DNA of 64,000 nt, from NCBI GenBank assembly GCA_963576475.1, contig OY754978.1, forward strand, positions 3,583,364 to 3,647,363, in the 5' to 3' direction. Under the pieces are notes generated by a model that was not told the origin of the DNA, did no database searches, and saw nothing but the letters and a program-made list of their open reading frames with translations. This DNA is from Molanna angustata. Lineage: Eukaryota > Arthropoda > Insecta > Trichoptera > Molannidae. Position numbers and translations under genes: made by a program. This document shows, in pieces, positions 23,715-34,934 of the stretch; within the stretch, counting starts at the first letter, position 1, and each line of letters begins with the position of its first letter.

Positions 23715-24487
23715 AAATATTTACATCAAAAATAATTTAACAAACTCATTTCATGAAAATGCTAAAAAAATTCTATATAAAATTGGTAGTGAGTGAGGAG
23801 TATAGCGTTGGCCTCAACCCAATCGTTTTAAAATTGACATGATCATTTTATTTTAAGGAACTAAGCCGGTAATATTAAATACACAGTAATGGAATAGTTG
23901 ATTTCATAATATTATCTATTTACTTTAATGATAAAATTGTTTATTATAGGTATTTATTTATTTATTTATTCGATCACAAAAAAAAATTTAAAAAAAAGTT
24001 GGTATTGAATTGATATTTAGTGGGTTTTTTTCAGCACGCACACGAGATGGTTTAAAAATTAAAATTTATTTAATATCTCACGCAAGGATTTACAAAAATT
24101 ATCTATTTGGGATTGTCATTGAATTTTAGGGATTCGTTCAGCGCATAGCAGAAAATAATAAAATATATTTGAAGTTTAATTTAATTATTTAACTTATCGC
24201 AAAAAAAATAATTGAAAATTATCTATTTGTGTATTTCAAGAAAATTTTAAACAAAAAGAAATTACATATACATAAATTAAGAATCGAATGAACAAATAAA
24301 GAAAAATAAAATAAAAAATACCATATAAAAAAATAAAAATTAATCATTGATCGAATAAGAAAATAAATGAATAAAGAAATAAAGAAATTCTTAAAAAAAT
24401 TAATAAGTACATAAATAAAAAAAAATAAGAAAAAAAATCCTTCATACCCATATATAAAATGGTATATTATAAAAAACTGATATAATG
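23715..24487. other. Remainder of repeat D and A-rich spacer
   Basis: 23760-23830 matches the right part of D (tagtgagtgaggagtatagc, gttggcctcaacccaat). The rest is A-rich sequence with poly-A-like runs near 24220-24440 and no gene. Confidence 0.45.
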
Positions 24488-24498
24488 CCAAAGGTTCA

Positions 24499-25110
24499 GG
24501 AGGAAGATCGCGATCCACTTCCACGCCGGTGATGCTATAGGACCCATTGGTCCTGTTCAACCCCGGACGTAGCCGCAACGCCGGACAACACAAATATCCC
24601 CTATCAAGCGAGTACAACCACTACCCCTAAGAGTCCAACCACAATCGTGAAGGCCCGTGAATCATAGCAGGGGTTACCCTCCCAGCAGCCCCACGAACAA
24701 CAGACTGTCACAGGGAGCCTTCGCCACGCCCGTAGTACTTTCAGTTCTTCGATTTCCACACCAGGCGCAGCGTCGGCTGCACCTGTCTCGTCTTCAACTC
24801 AGGTACCGCCGAGTGGGTCGTGCCGACCAATCATCACGGGGGGCTCCTCCACCCCTTAGTACTCATATTGGCGAATTTCAGGTACACCACCGGACAGTAC
24901 TTTCAGTTCTTCGATTTCCATCGCCCGGTGATGCTGACTTACTCATCGCCACGTTTGATGAGTCACCGCCGAGCGAGGCATTAAGGCGTCTGTCCTGCTC
25001 TTCCATAGGTAAGAATTGAAGAGAGTACTGACCTGTTGCCCAGAATCCTAGGGTGGGGCTGCAGCCACCCCCAACTTTACTGGCTAGGCCCCTATGGCCG
25101 CAACCTAGCC
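24499..25110 (-). mobile_element. GC-rich 612-bp insertion with 11-bp target duplication
   Basis: Compact GC-rich block between two copies of CCAAAGGTTCA (24488-24498 and 25111-25121), consistent with a target-site duplication. Within it, agtactttcagttcttcgat occurs twice (24738 and 24897), so about 160 bp is partly duplicated. Short ORFs exist on both strands but share no motif that I know. It may be the 5' region of a retrotransposon or a non-autonomous retroposon; the strand given is a guess. Confidence 0.6.
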
Positions 25111-25121
25111 CCAAAGGTTCA

Positions 25122-26079
25122 AGTAAATTTATTTGAATAATTAAATAAAATTATAAATGAATGAATGAATAGGGATGGAAGAGAAAAAATACGGAATTAT
25201 AATAGCGAAATGTTAAATAATAAAAAGGAAACATACCGATAAACCATTTATATATATTTGGAGGTAAATAATTAAACAGGCAGGACAACGTCTGCCGGAT
25301 TTAACTAGTGTACTATAATATAATAATATTCTTGTAGTTTTAAATTCATGGCGGTTGTAAAAAAACTGTGAACCTAATTTGAGCAATGCGTCTAATTACT
25401 CGTAGTTCCAATAAATGGGGGGGTTGGGCCGCACAACGACCATGTAGTAAACTTTAGCTTCCTGATTATTTTTCCGATAGCGGCCACGTAGAGCTCAACA
25501 AAGTTAGAGAATTCAGGTGACAGTTTTATACATCATGCTAGCAAATGTATGGTTGCCAAAGTGACACGCAATACACTACACTACACAACGTTGAATGTCA
25601 ACGGATTTTATTGGTTGATTTGTAGCAGAGTTTATTATAATATAATATATTATATCAGAGCGAACCCGAAATGTTGTTAGAAAATTACGAAGTCAGTGCT
25701 GCTATCCGCACTCACAGCACTTATTTTAGTATTGAAATTATTGTGTAATATCGTATAACGTTTATCATGGTTGTAAATTTAATTAGTTTTTTTTATTACA
25801 ATTAGTGTTTTGTTATTGATATCATGCACTATTTTTAAATTTAATTAAGAATTATAACTTTTATTATCAACTTGTAAATTTAATTAATGCTTCCATTTTC
25901 CAGTCCATTTTTTTGTTTACAAATTACAACTACAATTATTAAAGACGTAATTTAATAATATTTCTTATTTCATATGTTTTTCAGTTAAATATATTTAAAA
26001 AAAACTACCTACAAGGTTTCTTTGCTTTTTCTTCCTGAGTTGTACGTTAGTAGCGGAATGACATGAAAAACATTGTTCA
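25122..26079. other. Gene-free AT-rich stretch
   Basis: Nothing recognised apart from a short GC-richer patch at 25420-25500 (gggttgggccgcacaacgac). Confidence 0.4.
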
Positions 26080-26172
26080 TTTATTTATTTAACACTTTTT
26101 GTACAAACATGTAATATTACATTGAACGAATTGTGGACTCATTGCCTGGAGGCAACTTCTTCCAGTCAATCA
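26080..26172 (-). mobile_element. LINE family L, 3' UTR fragment
   Basis: ttatttatttaacacttttt-gtacaa, then ggactcattgcctggaggca, matching the 3' UTR of the 8-kb and 34.6-kb family-L copies (gggcttattg-cattaggcaa). Confidence 0.6.
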
Positions 26173-26233
26173 TCTGAGAAAAAAAGTTAATGAACAAATT
26201 AATTTTCGGCATAATATACGACATAACAGTTTA

Positions 26234-27016
26234 TCTATATTATAAATTTGAATGTTTGTATCTATGTATGTATCTTTGTGTTGAATGCGCTCCTAAACCG
26301 TTCATCCGAAAGCAATGAAACTTTGGTGAATTGTCGAGAATATACCCGGGATGGTTTTTTGGATTAAAAAAATTGTCCTTCCATCTCTTCGCAGGTCTTC
26401 CAGGACGGTTTCTGGATCCAAACTTTTTTCTTCTTCTTCTTTATTGTGTATTTGGTCATTTTACCCATGAAGTTGCAGAATCCTGGAAAAAGAAGGTCCA
26501 ACTGTACTTCATCTCTTCGCAGGTCTTCCCGGTATTGTTTCGGAAATAAAACTTTTTCTTAACCTACTGAAGGGACGGGAGGTACTGAAGAGCCTGGAGG
26601 GACGGGAGGTACTGAAGGGCCTGAAGGGACGAGGGGCCTGAAGGGACAGGAAGTACTGAAGGGCTTGAAGGGACGGAAGGTACTGAAGGGCCTGAAGGGA
26701 CGGGAGGGCCTGAAGGCATGGGAAGTACTGAAGGGCCAGAAGGGACGGGAGGTACTGAAGGGCCTGAAGGAACGGAAGTGCTGAAGGACCGGGAGGTACT
26801 GAAGGGCCTGAAGGGATGGGTGGTACTGAAGGGATGGGAGGTGCTGAAGGGCCTGAAGGGTTGGGAGGTACTGAAGGGACGGGAGGTACTGAACGGCCTG
26901 AAGGGACGGGAAGTACTGAAGGAACCGGAGGTACTGAAGGGTCTGAAGCGACGGGTGGTAATGAAGGGCCATTTTTTATTATACAGGCAATACGAAGTTT
27001 GCCGGGGGTTCACTAA
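26234..27016 (+). mobile_element. Helitron-like element (783 bp) carrying a minisatellite
   Basis: Left end is host A then TCTATATTATAAATTTG; right end is ...CTAA at 27013-27016 then host T. A 5-bp stem (GGCAA / TTGCC, 26985-27003) sits just inside the right end, as expected for a Helitron. The left part has cctaaaccgttcatccg and gaaactttggtgaattgtcg. The interior is a degenerate tandem array (26570-26965) of gaagggcctgaagggacggg and aggtactg units. No coding capacity; ORFs through the array are artefacts. The same modules occur inverted inside the Helitron at 34935-38060. Confidence 0.7.
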
Positions 27017-27484
27017 TATAATATAAAAACACTTATACAAATATAGCTACATTTTACCAAAATACCACAACGAAAGAAAAATGAGAGGATGAAGAGCGAT
27101 CAAAAGGGATGCTAGGAAAGGATGTAATGTATTATGGTAGAACTTATAAGTGCTACTTGAAGTTCAACTAAGTGCTACCTCTGAAACGACAGCACTTACT
27201 TCGATCGGCCACATTTGTGCACAAGTGACGTCACCCGCATTCTTTCACTTGACGATCTCTACAGAACTCGAAATTTCCCCAACATAAATTATTCAGACCA
27301 TTTTTAAATACTATCGTAAAATTTTATATCATTGTTTATGATTAGTTTTTTAAATCAGTACAAGCTTTTATGTTAAAAATTTTAATTACAATGAAATGGT
27401 TAGATCTCTAATTAACCTATATCTATTTTTTTGGGATTAATATATTTATGCATACACACAAACCTACCATGTATCATAATGTGG
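27017..27484. other. Gene-free stretch
   Basis: No exon or repeat recognised. Slightly higher GC at 27160-27260. Confidence 0.35.
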
Positions 27485-27780
27485 GGTAACTTTCGACAAT
27501 TTTTCGGGTGTGCATTACCTACCTTTTAAAAAGAAACCCGATACATGCGTATATCCATCCCCACACACCAGTCTCGCCACATCTAAAAAAAACTAAATTC
27601 AGAATCGGCGGTGTAACCTCTTTGGTGAACTATGTGAGATGTTATCGATGCCTGGTAGGCAAGTCCATGATTACCCATATCATGGATATAATTATCTTAT
27701 GGAGTTCTGTAATATCTTAAGATACCCGAAAACGATGATGAAACGATAAAATAGAGTGAAAACACTTTTCTAAGCCGGTG
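27485..27780 (+). repeat. Dispersed repeat family E, copy 2
   Basis: atccccacacaccagtctcg, cagaatcggcggtgtaacct, gaactatgtgagatgttatc and gatgatgaaacgataaaata, with cttttctaagccggtg. A 60-bp stretch at 27660-27722 (acccatatcatggatataat) replaces sequence present in the copy at 57.7 kb and matches the inverted repeat at 9254-9277. Confidence 0.65.
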
Positions 27781-27851
27781 TCTCATATTAATATTAAATA
27801 GACGTGCTTATTGATTAAGATAGAGAGATAAAAGTAACAAAATGTAAAGTA

Positions 27852-28070
27852 TAATTTTGAATTCACAAGAATGGCGTTTTAAAAATCATCCATATAACAT
27901 CACTTCCTCAACAGCGCATTCCAGCCATAGACAAAGTTGGAAATTCCTCGATCTTTCCACAACTTGTTCAGTCGAGTCAAAGCATTTTTAACTATGGCTA
28001 TTCGTCTCTTTATTTCCTTCTCACACCCACCATCAGCACTGATTTGAGAATCTAGGAATGACAGTTGGTG
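27852..28070 (-). mobile_element. RTE family B fragment
   Basis: 27940-28065 matches 50190-50300 of the RTE-B element almost word for word (gctattcgtctctttatttc, cttctcacacccaccatcag). Adjacent 27855-27935 (aagaatggcgttttaaaaat, catccatataacatcacttc) recurs in reverse at 57885-57975. Confidence 0.75.
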
Positions 28071-28850
28071 TAAAAAATAAATGTGTGAGTAGTTCTATGT
28101 ATGAAATCTAATTTATTTTTCAGATGTTCGCGGTGTTCAAACCAAGAGCACCTTCAAGAAATTGCAAACATATTATGTATATCATTGAGAAACACGTAAC
28201 TAATTTATCAGCGCCTTTGGAATGATTTTGAATCATCGAACGGCGCTATATGATTCCTAAATATTGTTATTGCGGTATCAAACATTTGGTAAAACATTGC
28301 TAAATTGAAGTAGAATTGAAATATTGCGAGGCTATTAAAGAAAGCCATAAGTAATAATCATGAATGTGCCATAGGAATAAGCGTATGGTTCCGTTATAGC
28401 ATTCTGGTGTTATTTTTGAAGAATATATTTGAAGGAAATAGTAAATTGGGATATTAGGTTGCAAGTCATAACTGCCGAATGGCGTGCCACCTCACCTCAC
28501 CTAACTCACGCATCACATACGTGAAAAATAATAACATTTGACACCTAGAAATATATATTTTACATATCTTTCACAAATTGTTTTACGTCATAAAATTTAT
28601 GATCACATGTACAGGATGTCCCAAAACTCAAAGGTAAGTTGAGTACAGGGTGCAGGGTTATGACAGGTTATGAAAAAAATTTAAATTGAGTCTCATGGTT
28701 TTTGTAACATATTTTTTATAGTGAGAGTTATGAATTCGAAATTTTTAGGGTTATTTTTTTATTGCAGAGTATCATGCTGAGATGGTATTCTAAAAGTTTC
28801 ATCACTATGTACAATATGTGTGTATGTGCTTTATACTATATGCTTTGTAC

Positions 28851-29069
28851 TACTTACATACTTCCGATGACCATACAACTCTTGCAGAGTTTTAGCCTCC
28901 ATAATGATGCTTCGCTACTTCTTTTGGTCTTGTGTTACCAATCTTCCCTTTCCCCTATTCTCTCTAGATCTGCCATGACGTTGTCCACATATCGCTGCCT
29001 GGGTCTTCCCAATGGTCAATTAAACTAATATAAACCAATTAGTTTATATTAGTTTAAATATTTTTGATT
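28851..29069 (-). mobile_element. RTE-like 3' fragment with 12-bp target duplication
   Basis: Flanked by TATGCTTTGTAC at 28839-28850 and again at 29070-29081. The minus strand reads GRPRQRYVDNVMADLERIGE then REDW, the C-terminal tail of RTE elements. The right edge is an internal palindrome (aaactaatataaaccaatta / gtttatattagttt). A clean recent-looking insertion into repeat D. Confidence 0.85.
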
Positions 29070-29482
29070 TATGCTTTGTACGGCGTGTTTATTCTAATGA
29101 ATCGATTATATTACATTTTTTTAATATCGTTATATTATCCTTAGATTATATAAGATACAGATACCTAGTCGGCGCAATGAAAGTATGACAACTAAAACTA
29201 AGAACAATGTTCTGAGTTTCACTCGCCTGTCCGTCAATACAGTCATAGAACACATAGTAGTACACGTAAAATCTCTTCTATGCAGTATACGTACACCTAC
29301 CGATTCAATTACCGATCTACCGCCTCACACACACATGTAAATAAAACTTGTCATACATTTGAATTCGAAATTTATATTGCACACGGCTTCTGTACCTTAT
29401 AATTCTATGATATTATCATTAGACATTAGATTTTGAAGGATATCTGATCCGTGCATCTCAATTTTTTAAACTATCAAATATT

Positions 29483-29798
29483 AACCTGAAAATATTTAAG
29501 CGAGACATTAAAATTTGGATTAAAAAAAAGGGCAGAGACTATATTAAAAATAAATTAATCACCTGAACTCATAAAATACTCCCATAGTTACTAACCAAAA
29601 CTGAAAACTAATAAGACATCTATACACTGTCTCAGAACAGGTTTCACCTAGTGAGGCAGTTTATGACAATAGTAAAATATCTGGTAACTATTATGTAACC
29701 TAAGTTAAATATATTATATTGTATTAAAAAAAAAATTTCTTTGTTACTAGATTTAAGGAAAATTGTATTTTATATAATAAATAAATTAATAAATAAAT
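29483..29798 (+). mobile_element. LINE 3' end inserted in repeat D
   Basis: Begins with a C-terminal-like run (NLKIFKRDIKIWIKKK from 29484), then a 3' UTR with tgtctcagaacaggtttcac and tagtgaggcagttta, ending in (taaa)n. The 'tcagaacag ... tagcgaggcagt' words also occur at 58405-58440. Target duplication not readable because both edges are A/T runs. Confidence 0.6.
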
Positions 29799-30185
29799 TT
29801 CAAAGTGACCCCAAGCTCAGAAATCTTAAAATTTGATATTTTTATACTTTATATTCTAATACTTTGTGGAGTGACTCGGTAGTGAGGAGTGTAGCGTTGG
29901 CCACAACCCACTTGTTTTAAGTTTGTAGTTGTTTTTAAATTGTTATGAGAACATACTACAATACTATATTGAACATTTTATAAAATTAACATTATTTCAG
30001 ACGATGATTGTACCAGCAAATGGTTTATTTATTATTAAGCGTTGACTATGTGACAGACCCCTCAGTCATTGGTCTATTGAAGATCTTATTTTTTGTTTGT
30101 ACTTATCATAATATTTTAACTTGTGTATGAGTGTTAGTATATGTTTGCCAGTATTCCGTTGGTGCCTTTAAGAAATAGGCTAGAG

Positions 30186-30784
30186 CAGTCATAGGCAAAG
30201 TACGGCCCGCGGGCCAAATGCGGCCCTTCGGGGTAGTCAATCCGGCCCGCGACATGGTTTCAAATAACCCCTAAAATTACATCTAGAATAGTCCAAAATG
30301 TAGGTATTTTCTGCGTTAAATTGAAGCAACTATTTCTCAATGTTTCTAAAATTCAGTTCTACAAGGCCCTGTCAAAATCAAGTTTCCTAAACCTGAAATC
30401 TCACGCTTAGAAGATAATAGAGATGTGTGCATCTTCCTACATCTGTGTACAGGTGTTTTCTACAGGTGTGTGAAGCTTCGCAAAAACAGCCGAAACCGAT
30501 TGACTGACCACCATTTAGCTTCACTACTGCGAATCAGCTCATCCCAGATTATGAACAATTTTTAGAAGCTCGGTCACAGTTGCATCTGTCACATAAGTCA
30601 TACTCTTCTAAAGAATAATCAATTTTTGTAACTTTTTTTCTTTTAATATAAGTATAATCTATATAATATAAGTTGTGTGTGATGTAAAAATCAAAAATAA
30701 AGTTTATCACTTATAGAAATCTGTTTTGTTCAATTTTTTTTTTATTTTATCTGGCCCTCCCCTTAAAAAGTTTGCCCATCACTG
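30186..30784. mobile_element. Degenerate hAT element, 599 bp
   Basis: Imperfect terminal inverted repeats begin CAGTCATAGGCAAAGTACGG on the left and CAGTGATGGGCAAACTTTTT on the right complement. The 8-bp flanks ggctagag and ggctacaa agree at 6 of 8 positions, fitting an aged hAT target duplication. The plus strand at 30480-30600 has remnants of a hAT transposase C-terminus: RLTDHHLASLLRISSS-like residues, then, after a frameshift, IPDYEQFLEARSQLHLSHKS. A deletion derivative without function. Confidence 0.75.
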
Positions 30785-31526
30785 GGCTACAACTATTTAC
30801 TCAACTCAACCATAGAAAATGTGTTTTCTTTTTTTTTTTCGCGCAAAAAATAACCGTAGAAAGCGCAGATAAATCATAGATTTTTATTATAATATACTAG
30901 ATGTAGTACTCCGTGCAAAAAGTGAGTCATGGAATATCACGCGTTTGACGTTTTGGTTGGCAACATATTTCAGTTTTCCTTACATTTCAACACATCCTAG
31001 ATAACTGTTCTCTAAATCTTAATAAATAAAGTGTTTTTTTCGACAAATAAATCCGAAAACAATTCACATAGGCAAGTCGTTATTCTCTATAGTAAAACAA
31101 AGTGGTTTGCCCACCAAAACGTCAGAAATCCCCCGGAAAAATGCTTCACTTCGATTCATACAAAATTTGCTAACTACGACATCTAGTATATTATAATCAA
31201 AATCTATGCTATAAATGCACAATAATACAACAAAATGGAAACCAAAATTTATGAATAATAATATTGCTATCTTATTACCTTCATTTAAAGCTTTATCAAA
31301 CTCATTTTTTCTTCGAGATCTATTATTATAACAGAATCGACAGTGATTTATCTATTTTCTCCGTTTTTTTTAAATGTATCAATAAAATTTATGCAACCTC
31401 CCAATAACTTAATTCACATTTTGGCGGGAAAACGCATTACCCGCCAATTCTGTTCGTAGAAATAGTGGTACTGCAATAAATTAATAAATAAATTTTTAAC
31501 ATATTATTGTATTTGTATTATTACAG

Positions 31527-31643
31527 AGAAGAGATAATTCTGCGGTGGTAGGAGGCCGCCACCCCTCGTTGTCTCCAGTACGTCGTTACACCCCTCCAAC
31601 TAAGAAACATATTGAGTCGAGGAAAACTGATGACCAACACCAT
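31527..31643 (+). CDS. Zinc-finger gene, second coding exon
   Basis: Open 39-codon segment between a good acceptor (attattacag before 31527) and donor (cat/GTGAGT after 31643). It is phase 0 on both sides, matching the phase-0 donor at 12801. It encodes RRDNSAVVGGRHPSLSPVRR followed by YTPPTKKHIESRKTDDQHH, as basic and Ser/Pro rich as the first exon, and directly extends the cysteine of the second finger. Higher GC than the flanks and no resemblance to any repeat in the window. The resulting intron is 18.7 kb. Later exons were not located with confidence. Confidence 0.65.
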
Positions 31644-31844
31644 GTGAGTACAAAATACAAATACATATAGCTATGTACTAACTCTGATATATGTAGGTAC
31701 TAAGTAACCAAGTTGCGAATCATAGGGGTTGTCCTTTCCAAAATGTCTGTACAAAATATAAATAATAATTATTAAAATTAGTAGATGATAGTTGTAGGAA
31801 TTGTTTGGCTCTTCTGGAAACAATGGAACATATTATTATATGAT

Positions 31845-32015
31845 ATAGGGCTGTTTTATACTCGCGCAATCGGAATATTATGATGAAAAAACCCTCATTT
31901 ACAAAACTCTTCTTAGACCGGTCATGACATATGCATCAGAATGCTGGACATTGACCAAGAAGGACGAAAATGCATTGTTGGTGTTCGAAAGGAAAATACT
32001 TATATGTTAAGACAT
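31845..32015 (+). mobile_element. RTE-like LINE fragment
   Basis: The plus strand encodes TLIYKTLLRPVMTYASECWT then LTKKDENALLVFERKIL, the segment just after the RT core in RTE elements. Truncated on both sides. Confidence 0.8.
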
Positions 32016-32494
32016 AACAAAGTAGCAAAAATAATACATCAAAATTTATTTATTAAATATGAATTAATTGAAGCGATATTCATAAAACCATATTATGAAA
32101 ATGATTAATTTTTATTTTTAGAAAATAATAATATTTCAATTTTTTACGATAAAACAATATTAACAGACCGATCAATTCAACATAACAGTCCCGATATAAA
32201 TGGTAAAATTAAAAAAAAACTTACATACATTTGCGACGTGGTTATTGCAAATTCTAATAATTATAAAAAATCATTTGATGAAAAGAAATAGAAAATACAC
32301 CGCTTTAAGTACCGAGATTAAAAGACTGGCATCCTCGTAAAATATTACCGTTCATTATGTCAACCACTGTCATTATTCCAACATCGTTCAGCCGTTATTT
32401 AGAAATTGTAGATTTATCGAAAATTTTAATTATTTAAATGTATACATGTAGAATCGTTAAAGATTTTTAACGTTAATAGTCAGGAATGATTAAG

Positions 32495-32667
32495 GTTGAT
32501 AGGTAGTATAGAGACCACCTAATAGATGGATGGACGACATAAAAAGATTTGTTGGACCACAGTGGATGGGAGTCGCACAGGAACGGGAGGAGTGGAGAAG
32601 GAGAGGGGAGGCCTATGTCCTGCAGTGGGCAAACACAGGCTGACGATGATGATGATGTGTGCGAGTG
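32495..32667 (+). mobile_element. RTE-like LINE, 3' terminus
   Basis: The plus strand reads RWMDDIKRFVGPQWMGVAQE then REEWRRRGEAYVLQWANTG and a stop, followed by a (gat)n tail at 32643-32657. This is the standard end of insect RTE ORFs. The hAT element at 32676 landed eight bases past it. Confidence 0.82.
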
Positions 32668-32675
32668 CCCTAAGA

Positions 32676-33674
32676 CAGTGGTCCCCAACCTTTTTGTCGC
32701 CGCGGACCGGTCAACGTTTGACAATTTCACCGCGGCCCACTGAGGGTAGGGGGGGTTACATTGGGGGAGGGGGGGTGGTCACATTGAATATAGATTTATT
32801 TAAATTTTATTATTAAATAATAAAATTTAAATAAATCTATATTCAATGTAACCACCCCCCCTCCCCCAATGTAACCCCCCCTACCCTCAGTGGGATTACC
32901 TATTTGTATTCATTTTTAAGGGGTTACTGTATTTTATTGTGAACGTATGTTTAAACACGATTAATTTAATTATTAAATCAAACACTTGAATCTTCAAAGA
33001 AAAATAAATAAATAATTTACAATTTAATATACCTATATGCAAGTTCAGAATAACATTAAAATCCTAATATTAAACCCTAAGCGTTCTCGAAATTATTTTC
33101 TCTTTCTTGATAACAACAAGAAAAATTCTTTCAACATTCCTGTTGAGCCGTAAAAATAAAGAAAATACCCATGAATAAAAAACAAAAAATATCTCAAACG
33201 TCAAATATCTCTATCTTCGTTGTTATTATATATATATTTTTTTTAATTTTCCCCACAACCTTGTATTTTCTATTATCTTTACTACTTTTATTTGTCACTA
33301 CAACTTATGTACCACAATCGTAATTTTTATTTATTCTTTTAAAAATAAAAAATATTATATTTTATTATGAATAAATATTTTTTAGCGAATTTTCCCTTCC
33401 CAAACACTTTGTTCTTTATGGTGAGGAACCACAATATATTATTTTATGTTTATTGTTTATTTTTAATACATTATTCTTTAGGTACTGTTTATTTTTAATT
33501 TTTATATTTCTCTGTAAAATAATATTTCCTTATTTAATAATAAAATTTAAATAAATCTATATTCAATGTGACCACCCCCCCTCCCCCAATGTAACCCCCC
33601 CTACCCTCAGTGGGCCGCGGTGAAATTATCAAACGTTGACCGGTCCGCGGCGACAAAAAGGTTGGGGTCCACTG
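32676..33674. mobile_element. Non-autonomous hAT element, 999 bp, perfect 8-bp TSD
   Basis: Flanked by CCCTAAGA at 32668-32675 and 33675-33682. Terminal inverted repeats run CAGTGGTCCCCAACCTTTTT on the left, with one base inserted or changed in the right copy (CAGTGGACCCCAACC). The arms extend about 140 bp (left 32676-32816, right 33535-33674). A third, right-oriented partial copy at 32817-32893 abuts the left arm, making a near-perfect palindrome centred near 32816. The interior (32894-33534) is AT-rich and non-coding. Confidence 0.92.
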
Positions 33675-33682
33675 CCCTAAGA

Positions 33683-34130
33683 GACATGTAATAATTTGAA
33701 GAACTGTAGGTAAGTACCTACCTATTATAATTATTTTGTTTGACAGGTTTGTTTTATTCGCCCCTTCATTTCAACCCCAAGTAAACATATTATAATAAAA
33801 GGTACTTATTAGTTTTGTATAGACAACATAATATATTATATTATTATGTAGGTACATCTGTGTAGTTTCCATGCAATTAATATTATGATGTATTGTCATG
33901 ACATTGAACGTGAATAAAAATAATAATCGATATTATTCACTACCTACTTACAGTAGTTAGGTAGATACCTATAGGTAGCACATAGCACATAAAATCGTTA
34001 ATAAAATTAATGTTTTGTCATAAATTGACCGACACACAGCACAAAAATATAATATTAAGTAAATATAACTGAGAGCAAAATAATAATGTATAGAGTATTT
34101 ATTTATTCAAAACATTTTGTACACATCAGA
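33683..34130. other. Gene-free AT-rich stretch
   Basis: Nothing recognised; several GTAGGTACCTA-type words. Confidence 0.4.
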
Positions 34131-34516
34131 GTATCAGAGATGCCACTAATTTAATATCATTCAAAAAGCGTCTCAAGTCACACTTTCTATCCACATAAAC
34201 ACAAATTCACGTCTTTTTCCCTTTATCCCTCTTCCTTTCTCCTCTCATATCCTCCATCCAATAAACATAGTGTATCTATCTGATGTATTTTTTATTATTC
34301 TTATTTTTGTTCTTTGTTATTTATACATATATTATTTTTTGTTTTTTATATTTATTTTATATTTTTAATTTATGATTTTTTTTCTATTTGTATTCTTCTA
34401 TCCCTGTTACTAACTGTATTTACCATGGTGGTTGACTGGTAGAGATTGCCTGCGGGCAATAAATCCGCCACGTTGTATGAACCAATAAAAGTATTTTATT
34501 ATTATTATTATTATTA
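34131..34516 (+). mobile_element. LINE 3' end with (TTA)n tail
   Basis: 34137-34199 encodes RDATNLISFKKRLKSHFLST and a stop, a LINE C-terminus of the same general type as family L but on the plus strand. The 3' UTR carries tagagattgcctgcgggcaa and ends in a run of ttattatta near 34495-34516. Confidence 0.7.
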
Positions 34517-34644
34517 CACATGAGCACAATGGCGGCCTTACTGCCATATTCATTTGGTCAAACAAATTATTTTGATGACACGATTTTTTCAATATCTCAC
34601 ACGAGATTTTTAGAGATGTGATATTCGGATTGCATTAAGCATTT

Positions 34645-34934
34645 ATTTATTTATTTAACTTTTTGTACATAATATAAACAAATATTATACACACTGGCGG
34701 GCTTATTGTCATTAGGCAATTTCTTCCGACCGACCAGATTACAGAGTGACAGAATTATATATGTACATCAACAAAAAATGAAAGCTAAAAAAGAATAAAG
34801 AAAATATACATATCACCAAGATAAATATTAAAAACGAAAAAAAATATCATAGCAAAAAAAAAGGATTGGGAAAGAACAAGAAGAGGAAATCGAGATCAGG
34901 TGTTTTGGGATAAATATTCCTTCTTTAGTTAATA
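34645..34934 (-). mobile_element. LINE family L, 3' UTR fragment
   Basis: tttatttatttaactttttg, ggcgggcttattgtcattag and tcgagatcaggtgttttggg match the 3' UTR of the 8-kb copy in order. Stops exactly where Helitron copy 1 begins. Confidence 0.75.

Larger units (their letters stand above)
28715..29910 (+). repeat. Dispersed repeat D with two nested insertions
   Basis: D modules in order: tagtgagagttatgaattcg, tattgcagagtatcatgctg, [insertion 28851-29069], cggcgtgtttattctaatga, attagattttgaaggatatc, ctatcaaatatt, [insertion 29483-29798], tttcaaagtgacc, and the far end gtgaggagtgtagcgttggc. Comparison with the uninterrupted copy at 62300-62440 shows where the second insertion sits. Confidence 0.75.

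Noticed and set aside
26559..27040. Pro/Ser/Phe-rich and Gly/Glu-rich ORFs on both strands
   Set aside because: Low-complexity array inside a Helitron; both strands are open and neither has a start context or splice support.
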